From positions 107,129 through 171,128 of the forward strand of contig CALHUI010000004.1 of assembly GCA_938039675.1 (NCBI GenBank): a DNA stretch of 64,000 nucleotides, read 5' to 3'. This document shows positions 21,335-29,812 of this stretch, piece by piece (the first letter of the stretch is position 1; each line of letters opens with the position of its first letter). A program made the position numbers and the translations under genes. Under the pieces are notes generated by a model. That model ran no database searches. It was not told the origin of the DNA and saw only the letters and a list, made by a program, of their open reading frames with translations. The DNA comes from an uncultured Cytophagales bacterium. Lineage in GTDB: Bacteria > Bacteroidota > Bacteroidia > Cytophagales > Thermoflexibacteraceae.

Positions 21335-21356
21335 TGTCTTGTCCTCCCTATGCTGA

Positions 21357-21725
21357 TTAGAGTACTTCAGGCGCTAATGAAACGATTTTCATAAATTGTT
21401 TCTCGCGTAGTTCACGTGCAACAGGTCCGAAAATACGGGTGCCGCGAGGCTCGTCTTGGTTGTTCAACAAAACAACCGCGTTGTCATCAAAACGGATGTA
21501 TGAACCGTCTTTGCGGCGGATTTCTTTCTTGGTGCGTACAATTACTGCTTTGGCTACCGTGCCTTTCTTCATGTTGCTTGAAGAGAGGGCAGACTTAACA
21601 GTAACAACGACCTTATCTCCTACGCTCGCGTAACGTTTGCGGGTGCCTCCTAAAACTCGAATTACCAAAACTTCTTTGGCACCGCTATTATCTGCTACAT
21701 TGAGCCTTGACTCTTGTTGTATCAT
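21357..21725 (-). CDS. rplN: 50S ribosomal protein L14
   Basis: 122 residues, standard length ('[19 protein letters not shown]', '[15 protein letters not shown]'). Forms an intersubunit bridge. Between rpsQ and rplX. Confidence 0.98.
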   Translation of the reverse strand: MIQQESRLNVADNSGAKEVLVIRVLGGTRKRYASVGDKVVVTVKSALSSSNMKKGTVAKAVIVRTKKEIRRKDGSYIRFDDNAVVLLNNQDEPRGTRIFGPVARELREKQFMKIVSLAPEVL

Positions 21726-21743
21726 TGCTCTTCTCTTTTGAGA

Positions 21744-22001
21744 TTACTTCGCTCTTTCAATAATTTCAACTAAACGCCAGCGTTTCAATTTGCTGAGCGG
21801 GCGGGTTTCCATGATTTTTACGGTATCCCCTTCTAAACACTCGTTGCGCTCATCGTGAGCAACAAATTTGGTCGTTTTCTTCATGAACTTGCCGTAGGCA
21901 GGGTGCTTTACTTTGCGTTCTACCGAAACGACAATGGATTTGTCCATTTTATTGCTTACCACGACCCCTACGCGGGTTTTTCTCAGATTTCTTTCTTCCA
22001 T
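21744..22001 (-). CDS. rpsQ: 30S ribosomal protein S17
   Basis: 85 residues, OB-fold ('[19 protein letters not shown]', '[20 protein letters not shown]'). Follows rpmC with 14 bases between. Confidence 0.98.
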   Translation of the reverse strand: MEERNLRKTRVGVVVSNKMDKSIVVSVERKVKHPAYGKFMKKTTKFVAHDERNECLEGDTVKIMETRPLSKLKRWRLVEIIERAK

Positions 22002-22015
22002 TGTATTGCTCCGAT

Positions 22016-22210
22016 TTATTTACCTTTTTTAGCAGATAAAATGGTGTTTAGTCTTGCGATTTCACGTTTGATGTTGCGCAGTTGCATGGGATTTTCCAAC
22101 TGAGATACCGCGTGTGAAAAACGCAACCTGCGCAAAGTTGCAGTGGCTTCTTGAATTCTGTTTTCTAATTCCTGAACAGAAAGTTCATGTAATTGAGCGT
22201 ACTTTTTCAT
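22016..22210 (-). CDS. rpmC: 50S ribosomal protein L29
   Basis: 64 residues, a two-helix hairpin protein at the polypeptide exit tunnel ('[20 protein letters not shown]', '[13 protein letters not shown]'). Follows rplP with 14 bases between. Confidence 0.98.
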   Translation of the reverse strand: MKKYAQLHELSVQELENRIQEATATLRRLRFSHAVSQLENPMQLRNIKREIARLNTILSAKKGK

Positions 22211-22224
22211 AGTTGTTGCGCAGA

Positions 22225-22650
22225 TTATAAGTTACCTTTCAATTCGTTTGCAACCACAAACTTGGTGGTGATGGGTAGTTTTTGTGCCGCTAAACGCAGC
22301 GCTTCCTGAGCAAGCGCAATGTCGATACCACCTGCTTCAAACAGAATTGTTCCGGGTTTTACCGGAGCTACCCAGTACTCAGGCGCACCTTTACCTTTAC
22401 CCATACGCACCTCGGCAGGCTTCTTCGTAACGGGCTTGTCAGGGAAAATGCGAATCCATACTTGGCCTTCGCGTTTCATGGCTCTGGTCATGGCAATACG
22501 GGCTGCCTCGATTTGGCGCGCTGTAATCCATCCCGGCTCCAAGGCTTTAATGCCAAATTCGCCAAAAGCTAAGGTATGCCCGCGTTGTGCGATGCCTTTT
22601 ACGCGCCCTTTTTGCTGCTTTCTGAATCTTGTCCTTTTCGGTTGTAACAT
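22225..22650 (-). CDS. rplP: 50S ribosomal protein L16
   Basis: 141 residues ('[19 protein letters not shown]', '[10 protein letters not shown]'-like '[17 protein letters not shown]'). L16 is needed late in 50S assembly and near the A/P sites. It is normally preceded by rpsC, rplV and rpsS. Here nothing ribosomal precedes it: a strong promoter lies at 22851-22881 and an efflux pseudogene beyond, so rplP is the first gene of the block. Confidence 0.97.
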   Translation of the reverse strand: MLQPKRTRFRKQQKGRVKGIAQRGHTLAFGEFGIKALEPGWITARQIEAARIAMTRAMKREGQVWIRIFPDKPVTKKPAEVRMGKGKGAPEYWVAPVKPGTILFEAGGIDIALAQEALRLAAQKLPITTKFVVANELKGNL

Positions 22651-22843
22651 GGCTACAAACGTTATTTATCTGTTACCTCAAGCGGCAACTGCCGTTTGAT
22701 GAAATTTAAGCCCATAAGAACCTTGTACCTTTTTTACAAGGCCTTACAAAATGTGAGCGATAAGTCTAAAAACTAAAACTTGATATCTGACAGGACTTTT
22801 GCTCGTGTCGCTTACAAGCAGAGTTTCCCATCGCTTACGATTC
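22651..22843 (-). promoter_or_regulatory. Long structured leader of the rplP-led ribosomal operon
   Basis: The stretch between the predicted transcription start (about 22843) and the rplP ATG is about 190 nt, long for this cluster. It contains a perfect 7-bp hairpin (22721-22727 with 22735-22741, CCTTGTA/TACAAGG) and a second hairpin nearer the gene (22679-22687 with 22690-22698, one wobble). Minus-strand octamer GTAAGCGA occurs twice (22831-22838 and 22808-22815), with a complementary AGCGA at 22756-22760 on the plus strand, so alternative pairings are possible. A 17-codon reading frame with an ATG also lies in it. Regulatory function is inference. Confidence 0.45.
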
Positions 22844-22850
22844 GGGACTG

Positions 22851-22881
22851 CAAAGTTAGCACACTATTTATAGTATCCAAA
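22851..22881 (-). promoter_or_regulatory. Consensus promoter in front of rplP
   Basis: On the minus strand TTTG (22878-22881), a 19-base spacer, then TAACTTTG (22851-22858). This matches the Bacteroidota -33/-7 consensus exactly. It lies between the efflux pseudogene and rplP, and would drive the whole rplP-to-rplQ block. Confidence 0.8.
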
Positions 22882-22925
22882 CTTTGCCGCAAATATTTTC
22901 AAGAAAATGAGGCAGATACAAAATA

Positions 22926-23682
22926 TCAGCACCAGCGGCCACCCAAAACTTGGTACAAGTAAACAGTTGTTTGGTATTGTTTTTTGCGCACCTGCACCAA
23001 CGAAAGGCGGGTTTGCAATACATTGCTCTGGGTCATAATCACTTCCATGCAGGTTGCCCTACTGGTATTGAATAGTGTACTGGCAGTAGCCACGGCATTT
23101 GTCAATACTTCTACCACCCGACTGCGCAACTGATAGGTTTCCTGTAAATTATTCAGGGCGGCTCACTGGTTGTAAGTATCTGATAGCCATTCAGCACGCT
23201 CTTGCGGCAGTGCTGCATGGCTTCGTTCGCATTTGCCTTTGCTGCCCGCAAGTTGGCTTTCAGGTTGCTTTGGTTCAAAAGTGGTGCAGTGATTCCAACC
23301 AGCAAGCTATAGGCAGGCTAAATAAAAAATCGGCAGAAAAGCCTGTAAATCCGCTGTTGCCGTGAGGTTGAAAGATGGCAGAAAGTGCCCGTATGTCGGT
23401 ATTGGCTGCCGGCAGTTCCAACTCTGCCTAACAAATATCGGGGCGGTTTTGCAGCAACGCAGAAGGTATGCCCACCGCCGGTTGCGAAGGCAGCGCATCG
23501 GCGGAAAAATTCAGTGCTGCGCGGGGAATTTGCTGCGGAAATCTGCCTGCCAGAAAATGAAGGGCATTTTCGATTGGTACGATTTGCTGCTGCAATTCAT
23601 ATTGCAAGCTGCGCGTATGCAACAATTGTGCTTCAAACTTGCCCGTATAGCGCAATACGTATTGCAGCAATTGCACTCTTCG
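22926..23682 (-). pseudogene. Remnant of an RND outer-membrane factor (TolC/CusC family)
   Basis: Recognisable TolC/CusC pieces occur in order but in different frames. They include 'LLHTRSLQYELQQQIVPIEN' and 'PAVGIPSALLQNRPDI' (to about 23428), then 'PTYGHFLPSFNLTATADL' (about 23390-23340). Next come 'ITAPLLNQSNLKANLRAAKA' (about 23300-23230) and finally 'RSRVVEVLTNAVATASTLFN...LYQVLGG' (23129-22926). At least three frameshifts or stops separate them, and the N-terminal third is missing. The first fragment is fused in frame to the RND pump remnant. It cannot make a functional outer-membrane channel. Confidence 0.85.
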
Positions 23683-23891
23683 CCCCGAACTTTCACCGAT
23701 TTTGCCCGACACTGCCTCTACGTTCTGTCGGCGCAGTGCATTGATTATGTCTTCGGCGGAAATATCGTAAGCCGTCAGGCAACAGCCATACGCGCATGGC
23801 ATACTCACGCGAACCCATGATGTCGGCAAAATTTTTTCGTATGCCGTTGTATCGCTGCTCAACAGGTTGATATACATCAGCCCTGACTGCC
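23683..23891 (-). pseudogene. Tiny remnant of an RND inner-membrane pump gene
   Basis: About 70 codons of a protein that should exceed 1000 residues. Seen are 'LMYINLLSSDTTAYEKIL', then in another frame 'DIMGSREYAMRVWL', then 'AYDISAEDIINALRRQNVEA' with 'GKIGESSG', all from the porter (PN/PC) region of AcrB/CusA-type pumps. The 5' side abuts the adaptor remnant and the 3' side joins the outer-membrane-factor remnant. Thus nearly the whole pump has been deleted, including all transmembrane segments. Confidence 0.85.
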
Positions 23892-24545
23892 TCATAAACA
23901 AGTGCGGAATGCGCTGCCCGGATTCAAAACTTTTTGCCTGAATGGTATTTTTTCGTCCATTATATAAACAAACGTTCGGTTTTGGATTTCAAAGGTGGAC
24001 TTTTGCGGAATAACCATAACGTTTTTCAAGTTGCGACGGATGGGCAATTCGCCCGTTGCGCCGTTTTTGAGGATGCGTTCCGGATTAGGAAAGCGCGCCC
24101 GAATGGCAATGCTTCCGACACTTCGGTCAAACTCGCCTTCGATGGTTTCTATTTTTCTACTGTGTGTGTTGAACATCGTTTACCAAAATGAGGCGAACAT
24201 CGTTCTGTTCGTCTGCATGCTAGGCAGCATTTTGCAAAAAATCCAGATATTCTTTTTTCGGAAATGTTGGAGTAGGCAAAAATTTGACTGTTGTCCGAAA
24301 TGGTGGTCAGCAGGCTACCTTCGTCTATCAAACTGCCGACTTTGTAGGGGGATGCCGTCGAATGGTGCTTTAATTTCGGTGTACGACAGGCGGAACGCAA
24401 TAATAAGTAAGCGTATCAATTGTGGTGGATGTAGCTAAGGGGGAGGAGCGCTTTTCTTTGTTTGTTTCTTCGGTACTTGGTTTGCAGCCCGCTGCCAAAC
24501 ATATAAGCAACAGCACTGCAAAAAAACTTGGGGAATATGTCGTTC
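23892..24545 (-). pseudogene. Remnant of an RND periplasmic adaptor (membrane fusion protein)
   Basis: A lipoprotein signal is still legible ('FFAVLLLICLAAGC', near 24520), then 'KVGSLIDEGSLLTTISDNSQ' and 'IFAYSNISE' (barrel-sandwich/beta-barrel). In another frame follow 'SVGSIAIRARFPNPERILKN' and 'NVMVIPQKSTFEIQ' (beta-barrel/membrane-proximal). The coiled-coil hairpin region is absent and the C-terminus runs into the pump remnant. No in-frame ATG remains at the expected start. With the two neighbours it formed an adaptor-pump-channel operon on the minus strand. Confidence 0.85.
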
Positions 24546-24748
24546 GGACAATTATGGATGAAATATGACAAATTTATGCAAATTATGCCCGCTTTTGGTG
24601 AATCTTATCAGGCAGAAATGTTAATTTAACTAAAAATGCGGCTATAAGAAGCAAGTTTGCGTATATGTAAAGGACTATTTAATCCAACTTCAATGAATTT
24701 ACGCTATTTTTAACATTGCTCGAATCACTCAAAAACCAATAATTTTAC

Positions 24749-26302
24749 ATGCAGCGATACAATATTTTATGGGCTGACGACGAAATTGATTTGCTCAAAC
24801 CGCACATTCTGTTTCTTTCCAAAAAAGGCTATGACATCACGCCCGTGAACAGCGGCGCGGATGCTTTAGAGAAGTTCAGCGAACAATCCTACGACGTTAT
24901 TTTTCTAGATGAAAATATGCCCGGCATGAGTGGACTGGAAGTGCTTTCGCAAATCAAAACCATACGCCCGCACGTACCAGTGGTGATGATTACCAAAAGC
25001 GAGGAAGAAAGCATCATGGAAGAGGCTATCGGCGCTAAGATTGATGATTACCTCATCAAGCCCGTTAATCCGAGCCAGATTGTGCTTTCTATCAAAAAAC
25101 TGTTGGAACAAAAGCGCATCATCAGCGAAAAAACCACGCAAAGTTATCAGCAGGACTTCCGCAACATCATGATGGCGTTCAGTGAAGAAATGAACTACGA
25201 CGAATGGGCAGAAGTCTATAAAAAATTGGTGTATTGGGAGTTGGAAATGGAAAGCACAGGCAACCAAAGTATGGCAGACGTGCTCAAAATGCAAAAAGAT
25301 GAAGCCAATGTCAATTTCGCCAAGTTCATTATGCGCAACTACGAAGAATGGCTCAACAATCCCGATATTGAAAAGCCGCTGATGTCGCATCAGTTGCTGC
25401 GCAAAAAGCTGTTCCCCAAACTGACCAACGAGCCTACATTCTTTTTCCTGATAGACAACCTGCGCTACGACCAGTGGAAAGTATTGGAGCCGCTACTGGC
25501 CGAGTACTTTAATTTGGAACAGGAAAGCACCTATTATTCCATCCTGCCCACAACAACTGCTTTTGCCCGCAATTCTATTTTTGCAGGCGTATTGCCTGCC
25601 GAACTGGAAAAAATCATCCCTAATTTTTGGCAGGACGACGAGGACGAAGGCGCAAAAAACAACAACGAAAAAGATTTCCTGCAATACCAACTTAAACGCA
25701 ACCGACTGGAAAACATCAAGTTCAGCTATTACAAAATCATCCACCAAAACCAAAGCAAGGCACTGGTAGAAAATTTCAACAATTTGCTATACAACCAGCT
25801 TAATGTGGTAGTTTACAACTTTGTGGATATGCTCTCTCATGCGCGCACCGATACAGAAATGATTCGCGAGCTTGCACCCGATGAAGCTGCCTATCGCTCC
25901 ATTACCAAATCATGGTTTTTACATTCGCCGCTGGTAGATATGGTGCGCAAAATTGCCGAGAAAAAATGCCGGCTGATTATCACCACCGACCACGGTACTA
26001 TTCGCACCACTAAGCCTTACAAAATTATTGGTGACAAAAACACTAACACGAACCTGCGCTACAAACAGGGTAAAAATTTGGATTACGACAAAAGAAATGT
26101 ATTTGTATGCCGCAAACCCGAAGCGCTGCATTTGCCGAAGTATAACGTATCCACTTCGTATGTATTCACGACGGAGGATTACTTTTTTGCCTATCCGAAC
26201 AACTACAATCACTACGTGAAGTACTATAAGGATACGTTTCAGCACGGGGGCATTTCGCTGGAAGAAATTGTCATTCCTTATGTGGAGTTGATTCCAAAAT
26301 AA
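24749..26302 (+). CDS. porX: PorX-type response regulator with PglZ-like domain
   Basis: 517 residues. Receiver domain at 1-120 with acidic pair Asp10/Asp11, phospho-acceptor Asp54 ('IFLDENMPGMSG'), Thr in 'MITKS' and Lys104 ('LIKPVNP'). A helical linker leads to a long alkaline-phosphatase-superfamily PglZ domain ('FFLIDNLRYDQWK', 'NSIFAGVLP', 'FVDMLSHARTD', 'IITTDHGT'). This is the architecture of PorX, the regulator of type IX secretion, which in Porphyromonas works with histidine kinase PorY and SigP and hydrolyses cyclic oligonucleotides in some reports. No kinase gene is adjacent. The gene stands alone. Confidence 0.93.
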   Translation: MQRYNILWADDEIDLLKPHILFLSKKGYDITPVNSGADALEKFSEQSYDVIFLDENMPGMSGLEVLSQIKTIRPHVPVVMITKSEEESIMEEAIGAKIDDYLIKPVNPSQIVLSIKKLLEQKRIISEKTTQSYQQDFRNIMMAFSEEMNYDEWAEVYKKLVYWELEMESTGNQSMADVLKMQKDEANVNFAKFIMRNYEEWLNNPDIEKPLMSHQLLRKKLFPKLTNEPTFFFLIDNLRYDQWKVLEPLLAEYFNLEQESTYYSILPTTTAFARNSIFAGVLPAELEKIIPNFWQDDEDEGAKNNNEKDFLQYQLKRNRLENIKFSYYKIIHQNQSKALVENFNNLLYNQLNVVVYNFVDMLSHARTDTEMIRELAPDEAAYRSITKSWFLHSPLVDMVRKIAEKKCRLIITTDHGTIRTTKPYKIIGDKNTNTNLRYKQGKNLDYDKRNVFVCRKPEALHLPKYNVSTSYVFTTEDYFFAYPNNYNHYVKYYKDTFQHGGISLEEIVIPYVELIPK

Positions 26303-26388
26303 CAAGGCAATACGGGCGCGCGCGACTATTTTCCATCGCTTTTTGTATATTTTTTTCTAAATTGAGGCATACTAAAACTACCTGCCAT

Positions 26389-26977
26389 ATGAAAGATATA
26401 CTTGCGCTGTGCCTGCTTTTAATTGGCAGTGCGGCATTTGCCCAAAAACAAGGGTTGCCTGTCGTCGATTTGAGAAAATTACTGAAAGCGTAAAAGAATT
26501 TATCAGCCTGTGCAACCGACTGTCTACCACACCTCAAGGAGGCGCTACTGTTTTTGTGATTGCGTCAATCATGTATGTGTGCAACACTGCAACAAGGTAC
26601 TTTGTCTAATTATCGCATCCGACAAGGGTTGGTTTATCAAGGCTTTTGACTTGGGGAGTTCATCGGCTTACTTGGTGAAGCAGTTAGACAGTAAGAAATA
26701 CGTACCTTACGGCTATACTCTGGACACCAAACCCGCAACAAGCTATGCGTTTGGCAATCCGCCGCATCAGGTAGCCTATTACTAACTCATACGGCGATAA
26801 AGAATCGGACGGACAACTGAAAGTTTTTGTGCGTTGCTCAGATACCGATTAGACCAACCGCTTACGTTGGTCAGGAATAACAGGGGCATATGGAAAGCCA
26901 AAGAATTCAGCTCATTGATGATAGGCGTGAGTCCTCTGCAACAGGAAAGCGCAAGCGTTGCCAATGGTGATTTTTAG
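26389..26977 (+). pseudogene. Decayed secreted protein, possibly DUF6935-like
   Basis: An ATG at 26389 opens a clear signal peptide ('MKDILALCLLLIGSAAFAQ') but the frame stops after about 33 codons. The reading continues in other frames: 'RFEKITESVKEFISLCNRLS' and 'TPQGGATVFVIASIM', then 'GWFIKAFDLGSSSAYLVKQL'. Further on come 'DKESDGQLKVFVRCSDTD' and finally 'PLTLVRNNRGIWKAKEFSSL' to a stop at 26977. Several frameshifts are needed to join them. The C-terminal part reminds me of DUF6935-like proteins, from memory only. Function unknown and the gene is not expressible as one protein. Confidence 0.6.
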
Positions 26978-27009
26978 CAATTGCTTCTCTTCGTTTTTTA
27001 AAACAATTC

Positions 27010-28002
27010 ATGAAAACCAGTTTTCTGATAGTGCTTATGTTGTTTGCAACGGCAGTATGGGCACAAAAAGATGCGTCCAGACAGGCAAAAATTGAAGCCT
27101 ACACGGAAAAAATACCCGGAACAGACCTTTCTTTCCGAATGCTGCCTATTCCCGGCGGCAAGTTTACGATGGGCAGTCCGTATTCGGAAGTCGGCCGCAA
27201 AGACGACGAAGGGCCTCAGCACGAAGTCAGCATTGAACCTTTCTGGATGGCAGAATTTGAAATTACATGGGACTTGTACGATGCCTTTGTCAGTAAAGAA
27301 ACCAATGGCAGCATGAATCCCGATTTCATCAAAGGCGAATACGCAGGCAAAAAAATGATAGATGCCGTTGCGCTGCCCAGCCAGCCCTATGTGGATATGA
27401 GCTTTGGTATGGGAAAGCGCGGTTTCCCTGCCATTAATATGACACAGTACGCAGCGCTTGCCTTTTGCCAATGGCTAACCGCCCAAACAGGATATTTCTA
27501 TCGGCTGCCAACCGAAGCAGAATGGGAGTATGCCTGCCGAGCAGGAAGTAAAACGTCTTATTGTTTCGGTGATGATACTTCGCAATTGGGCGACTACGCA
27601 TGGTTTTACGACAATAGCAACGGCACTTATCATCCCGTAGGGCAAAAGAAACCCAACGCATGGGGCTTATACGATATGCACGGCAACGTTGCCGAATGGG
27701 TATTAGACCAATATGCAGCCGATGGTTATGCACAAAAGAACAGTAAACCCTACCTGCCCGCAGAATCACTCTATCCTATCGTTGTACGCGGCGGCTCATG
27801 GGACGATGACCCCGACCGCTTGCGCAGTGCCACCCGCCGAGGCTCTGCCCCCGAGTGGAAACAGCGCAACCCACAGATTCCCAAAAGCAAATGGTGGTTT
27901 ACCGATGCCTCTTTTGTTGGTTTTCGGGTAGTACGTCCACTCAATCCGCCCTCCAAAGAACAAATACAGCAATATTTTAAAACTCCACCTCCCGACTTAT
28001 AA
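27010..28002 (+). CDS. Secreted formylglycine-generating-enzyme-like protein
   Basis: 330 residues with a signal peptide ('MKTSFLIVLMLFATAVWAQ'). It is followed by one SUMF1/FGE-sulfatase domain: 'IPGGKFTMGSP', 'PFWMAEFEITWDLYDAFV', 'RLPTEAEWEYACRAG', 'GLYDMHGNVAEWVLDQY', 'VVRGGSWDDDPDRLRSATR', 'FVGFRVVRP'. FGE oxidises a sulfatase cysteine to formylglycine, but many bacterial members of this C-type-lectin-like fold, such as GldK and GldJ, have other roles. No sulfatase is nearby. It is much shorter than GldK, so a structural or unknown envelope role is possible. Confidence 0.85.
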   Translation: MKTSFLIVLMLFATAVWAQKDASRQAKIEAYTEKIPGTDLSFRMLPIPGGKFTMGSPYSEVGRKDDEGPQHEVSIEPFWMAEFEITWDLYDAFVSKETNGSMNPDFIKGEYAGKKMIDAVALPSQPYVDMSFGMGKRGFPAINMTQYAALAFCQWLTAQTGYFYRLPTEAEWEYACRAGSKTSYCFGDDTSQLGDYAWFYDNSNGTYHPVGQKKPNAWGLYDMHGNVAEWVLDQYAADGYAQKNSKPYLPAESLYPIVVRGGSWDDDPDRLRSATRRGSAPEWKQRNPQIPKSKWWFTDASFVGFRVVRPLNPPSKEQIQQYFKTPPPDL

Positions 28003-28081
28003 CCGAACAAGCAACACTTTGTCCGAAATATGATTCCTTAGCGCATTGTTACTACCTTTGACCAAAACATATACAACCACA

Positions 28082-28549
28082 ATGGCAAGTATTGAAGAAG
28101 AAATACAAAGCCGATTCCAGAACGACCGACATAAGGCATTAGTTAATCTTATTTATACAGCCAATTGGGCTATTTCCGAATTGGACAGTTGCTTGAAAGA
28201 GCATGCCCTGACTTCACAACAATACAATATGCTGCGCATTTTGCGGGGCGCATACCCCGAGCCTGTATCGCTCAAATACATTCGGGTGCGTATGCTTGAT
28301 AAAATGTCGGATGTTTCCCGCATGGTAGAAAAACTGGCCACCAGAGGCTATATTGACCGTTGGCGCTCCGATGATGACCGGCGAATTGTCAATATTGTAA
28401 TCAATGAGCAAGGGCTGACACTGCTCAAAGCCGCCGACTACGAGGTAAAGCGCATGGAAACCCAATTTGGCGCACTCACTCCCGAAGAATTGGTGCTGTT
28501 TAATACCCTGTTGGACAAACTACGCACAGAAAGCAAAAAATTTGACTAA
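28082..28549 (+). CDS. MarR-family transcriptional regulator
   Basis: 155 residues from ATG 28082 ('MASIEEEI'); an in-frame start at 28046 would add 12 unlikely residues. Winged-helix MarR fold: 'LTSQQYNMLRILRGAYPEPV' and 'VSRMVEKLATRGYIDRWRSD', with the wing 'DDRRIVNIVINEQG'. MarR proteins usually repress an adjacent gene in response to small molecules. Its neighbours give no obvious target. The stop overlaps the convergent aminotransferase gene by four bases. Confidence 0.9.
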   Translation: MASIEEEIQSRFQNDRHKALVNLIYTANWAISELDSCLKEHALTSQQYNMLRILRGAYPEPVSLKYIRVRMLDKMSDVSRMVEKLATRGYIDRWRSDDDRRIVNIVINEQGLTLLKAADYEVKRMETQFGALTPEELVLFNTLLDKLRTESKKFD

Positions 28550-29754
28550 CGTCGGTAGCTTTCCAAAAACTTCTCCAATTTATCTAAGGCAACGGCAAGC
28601 TCGTCTAACGTAGGTAAAAATACGATGCGGAAATGGTCGGGGTGCGGCCAATTAAAACCCGAACCCTGTACAATCAGCAAATGCTGTTGTCGCAACAGGT
28701 CAAGCACAAACTGTTGGTCGTTGTCCACCCGATACATTTGGGTGTCAATCTTAGGGAACAGATAAAAAGCCCCTTTGGGTTTTACACAACTGATACCCGG
28801 CATCTGATTAAGCCTTTGCCAGCAATAATCGCGCTGCTTGCGAAGCCTGCCGCTGGGCATTACCAACTCATTGATGCTTTGGTAGCCCCCAAGCGCTGTC
28901 TGAATGGCAAACTGTGCAGGAACATTACTGCAAAGTCGCATACTTGCCAGCGTGTTCAGCCCGTTGATGTACGACTGCGCGTGCTTTTTATCTCCGCTCA
29001 AAATCATCCAGCCCCCGCGAAAGCCGCAAGCCCTGTATGCTTTGGAAAGCCCTCCGTAGGTTACAAAAAGCGTTTCGCTGGAAAACGCAGCGGTAGAGAA
29101 ATGAGCAGTGTCATCATAGAGAATTTTATCATAAATCTCATCGGAAAAGACGATGAGTTTGTGCCTAACGGCTATTTCCACCAACTGCTGCAACATATCC
29201 GAAGAGTACACCGCACCGGTTGGGTTGTTGGGGTTGATAATAACAATGCCCTTGGTTTTGGGAGTGATTTTTCGCTCAATATCTGCCAAATCGGGTATCC
29301 AGTCGGCTTGTTCATCGCACATATAATGTACGGGAGTACCTCCCGAAAGATTGACAGCCGAAGTCCACAGCGGATAGTCGGGAGCGGGCACAAGAATTTC
29401 GTCGCCGTCGTTGAGCAGCGCCTGCATGGAAAGCAGAATGAGTTCGCTCACACCGTTACCGATAAAGATATCATCAATGGTAACATCCTTAATGGCTTTA
29501 AGTTGCGAATAGTGCATTACTGCCTTGCGGGCAGCAAAAAGGCCTTTAGAGTCTACGTAGCCCTGCGCATTGCGCAAGTTCATGATAATATCATGTATAA
29601 TTTCATCGGGCGCATCAAACCCAAACGGCGCAGGATTCCCGATATTGAGTCGGGTGATTTTATAGCCTTGCATTTCCAGCTCGGCTGCCTGTTCATATAC
29701 AGGCCCGCGAATTTCGTAGAAAACCCTGTCTAACTTATGACTTTTTTCAAACAT
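28546..29754 (-). CDS. Class I/II aminotransferase, alanine aminotransferase type
   Basis: 402 residues, PLP-dependent fold type I. Features: 'RLNIGNPAPFGFDAPDEI' at the N-terminus, 'GNGVSELILLSMQALL' for cofactor binding, 'IINPNNPTGAVYS', 'SDEIYDKILYD', and the Schiff-base Lys in 'YGGLSKAYRACGFRGGWM'. It closely resembles the AlaA group (glutamate-pyruvate aminotransferase) rather than AspC. Cytoplasmic; likely makes alanine from pyruvate. Confidence 0.88.
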   Translation of the reverse strand: MFEKSHKLDRVFYEIRGPVYEQAAELEMQGYKITRLNIGNPAPFGFDAPDEIIHDIIMNLRNAQGYVDSKGLFAARKAVMHYSQLKAIKDVTIDDIFIGNGVSELILLSMQALLNDGDEILVPAPDYPLWTSAVNLSGGTPVHYMCDEQADWIPDLADIERKITPKTKGIVIINPNNPTGAVYSSDMLQQLVEIAVRHKLIVFSDEIYDKILYDDTAHFSTAAFSSETLFVTYGGLSKAYRACGFRGGWMILSGDKKHAQSYINGLNTLASMRLCSNVPAQFAIQTALGGYQSINELVMPSGRLRKQRDYCWQRLNQMPGISCVKPKGAFYLFPKIDTQMYRVDNDQQFVLDLLRQQHLLIVQGSGFNWPHPDHFRIVFLPTLDELAVALDKLEKFLESYRR

Positions 29755-29812
29755 GTTCCATCAATTGAGGTAGCATAGCGGCATTCAGGCAACAGCAACC
29801 GATACCAAAAGA

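Noticed and set aside
22654..22707. 17-codon frame with ATG in the rplP leader
   Set aside because: Too short and unsupported to call a gene; kept only as a leader feature.
28633..29733. A 366-codon plus-strand frame
   Set aside because: It lies fully antisense to the aminotransferase, whose motifs are clear; shadow frame.
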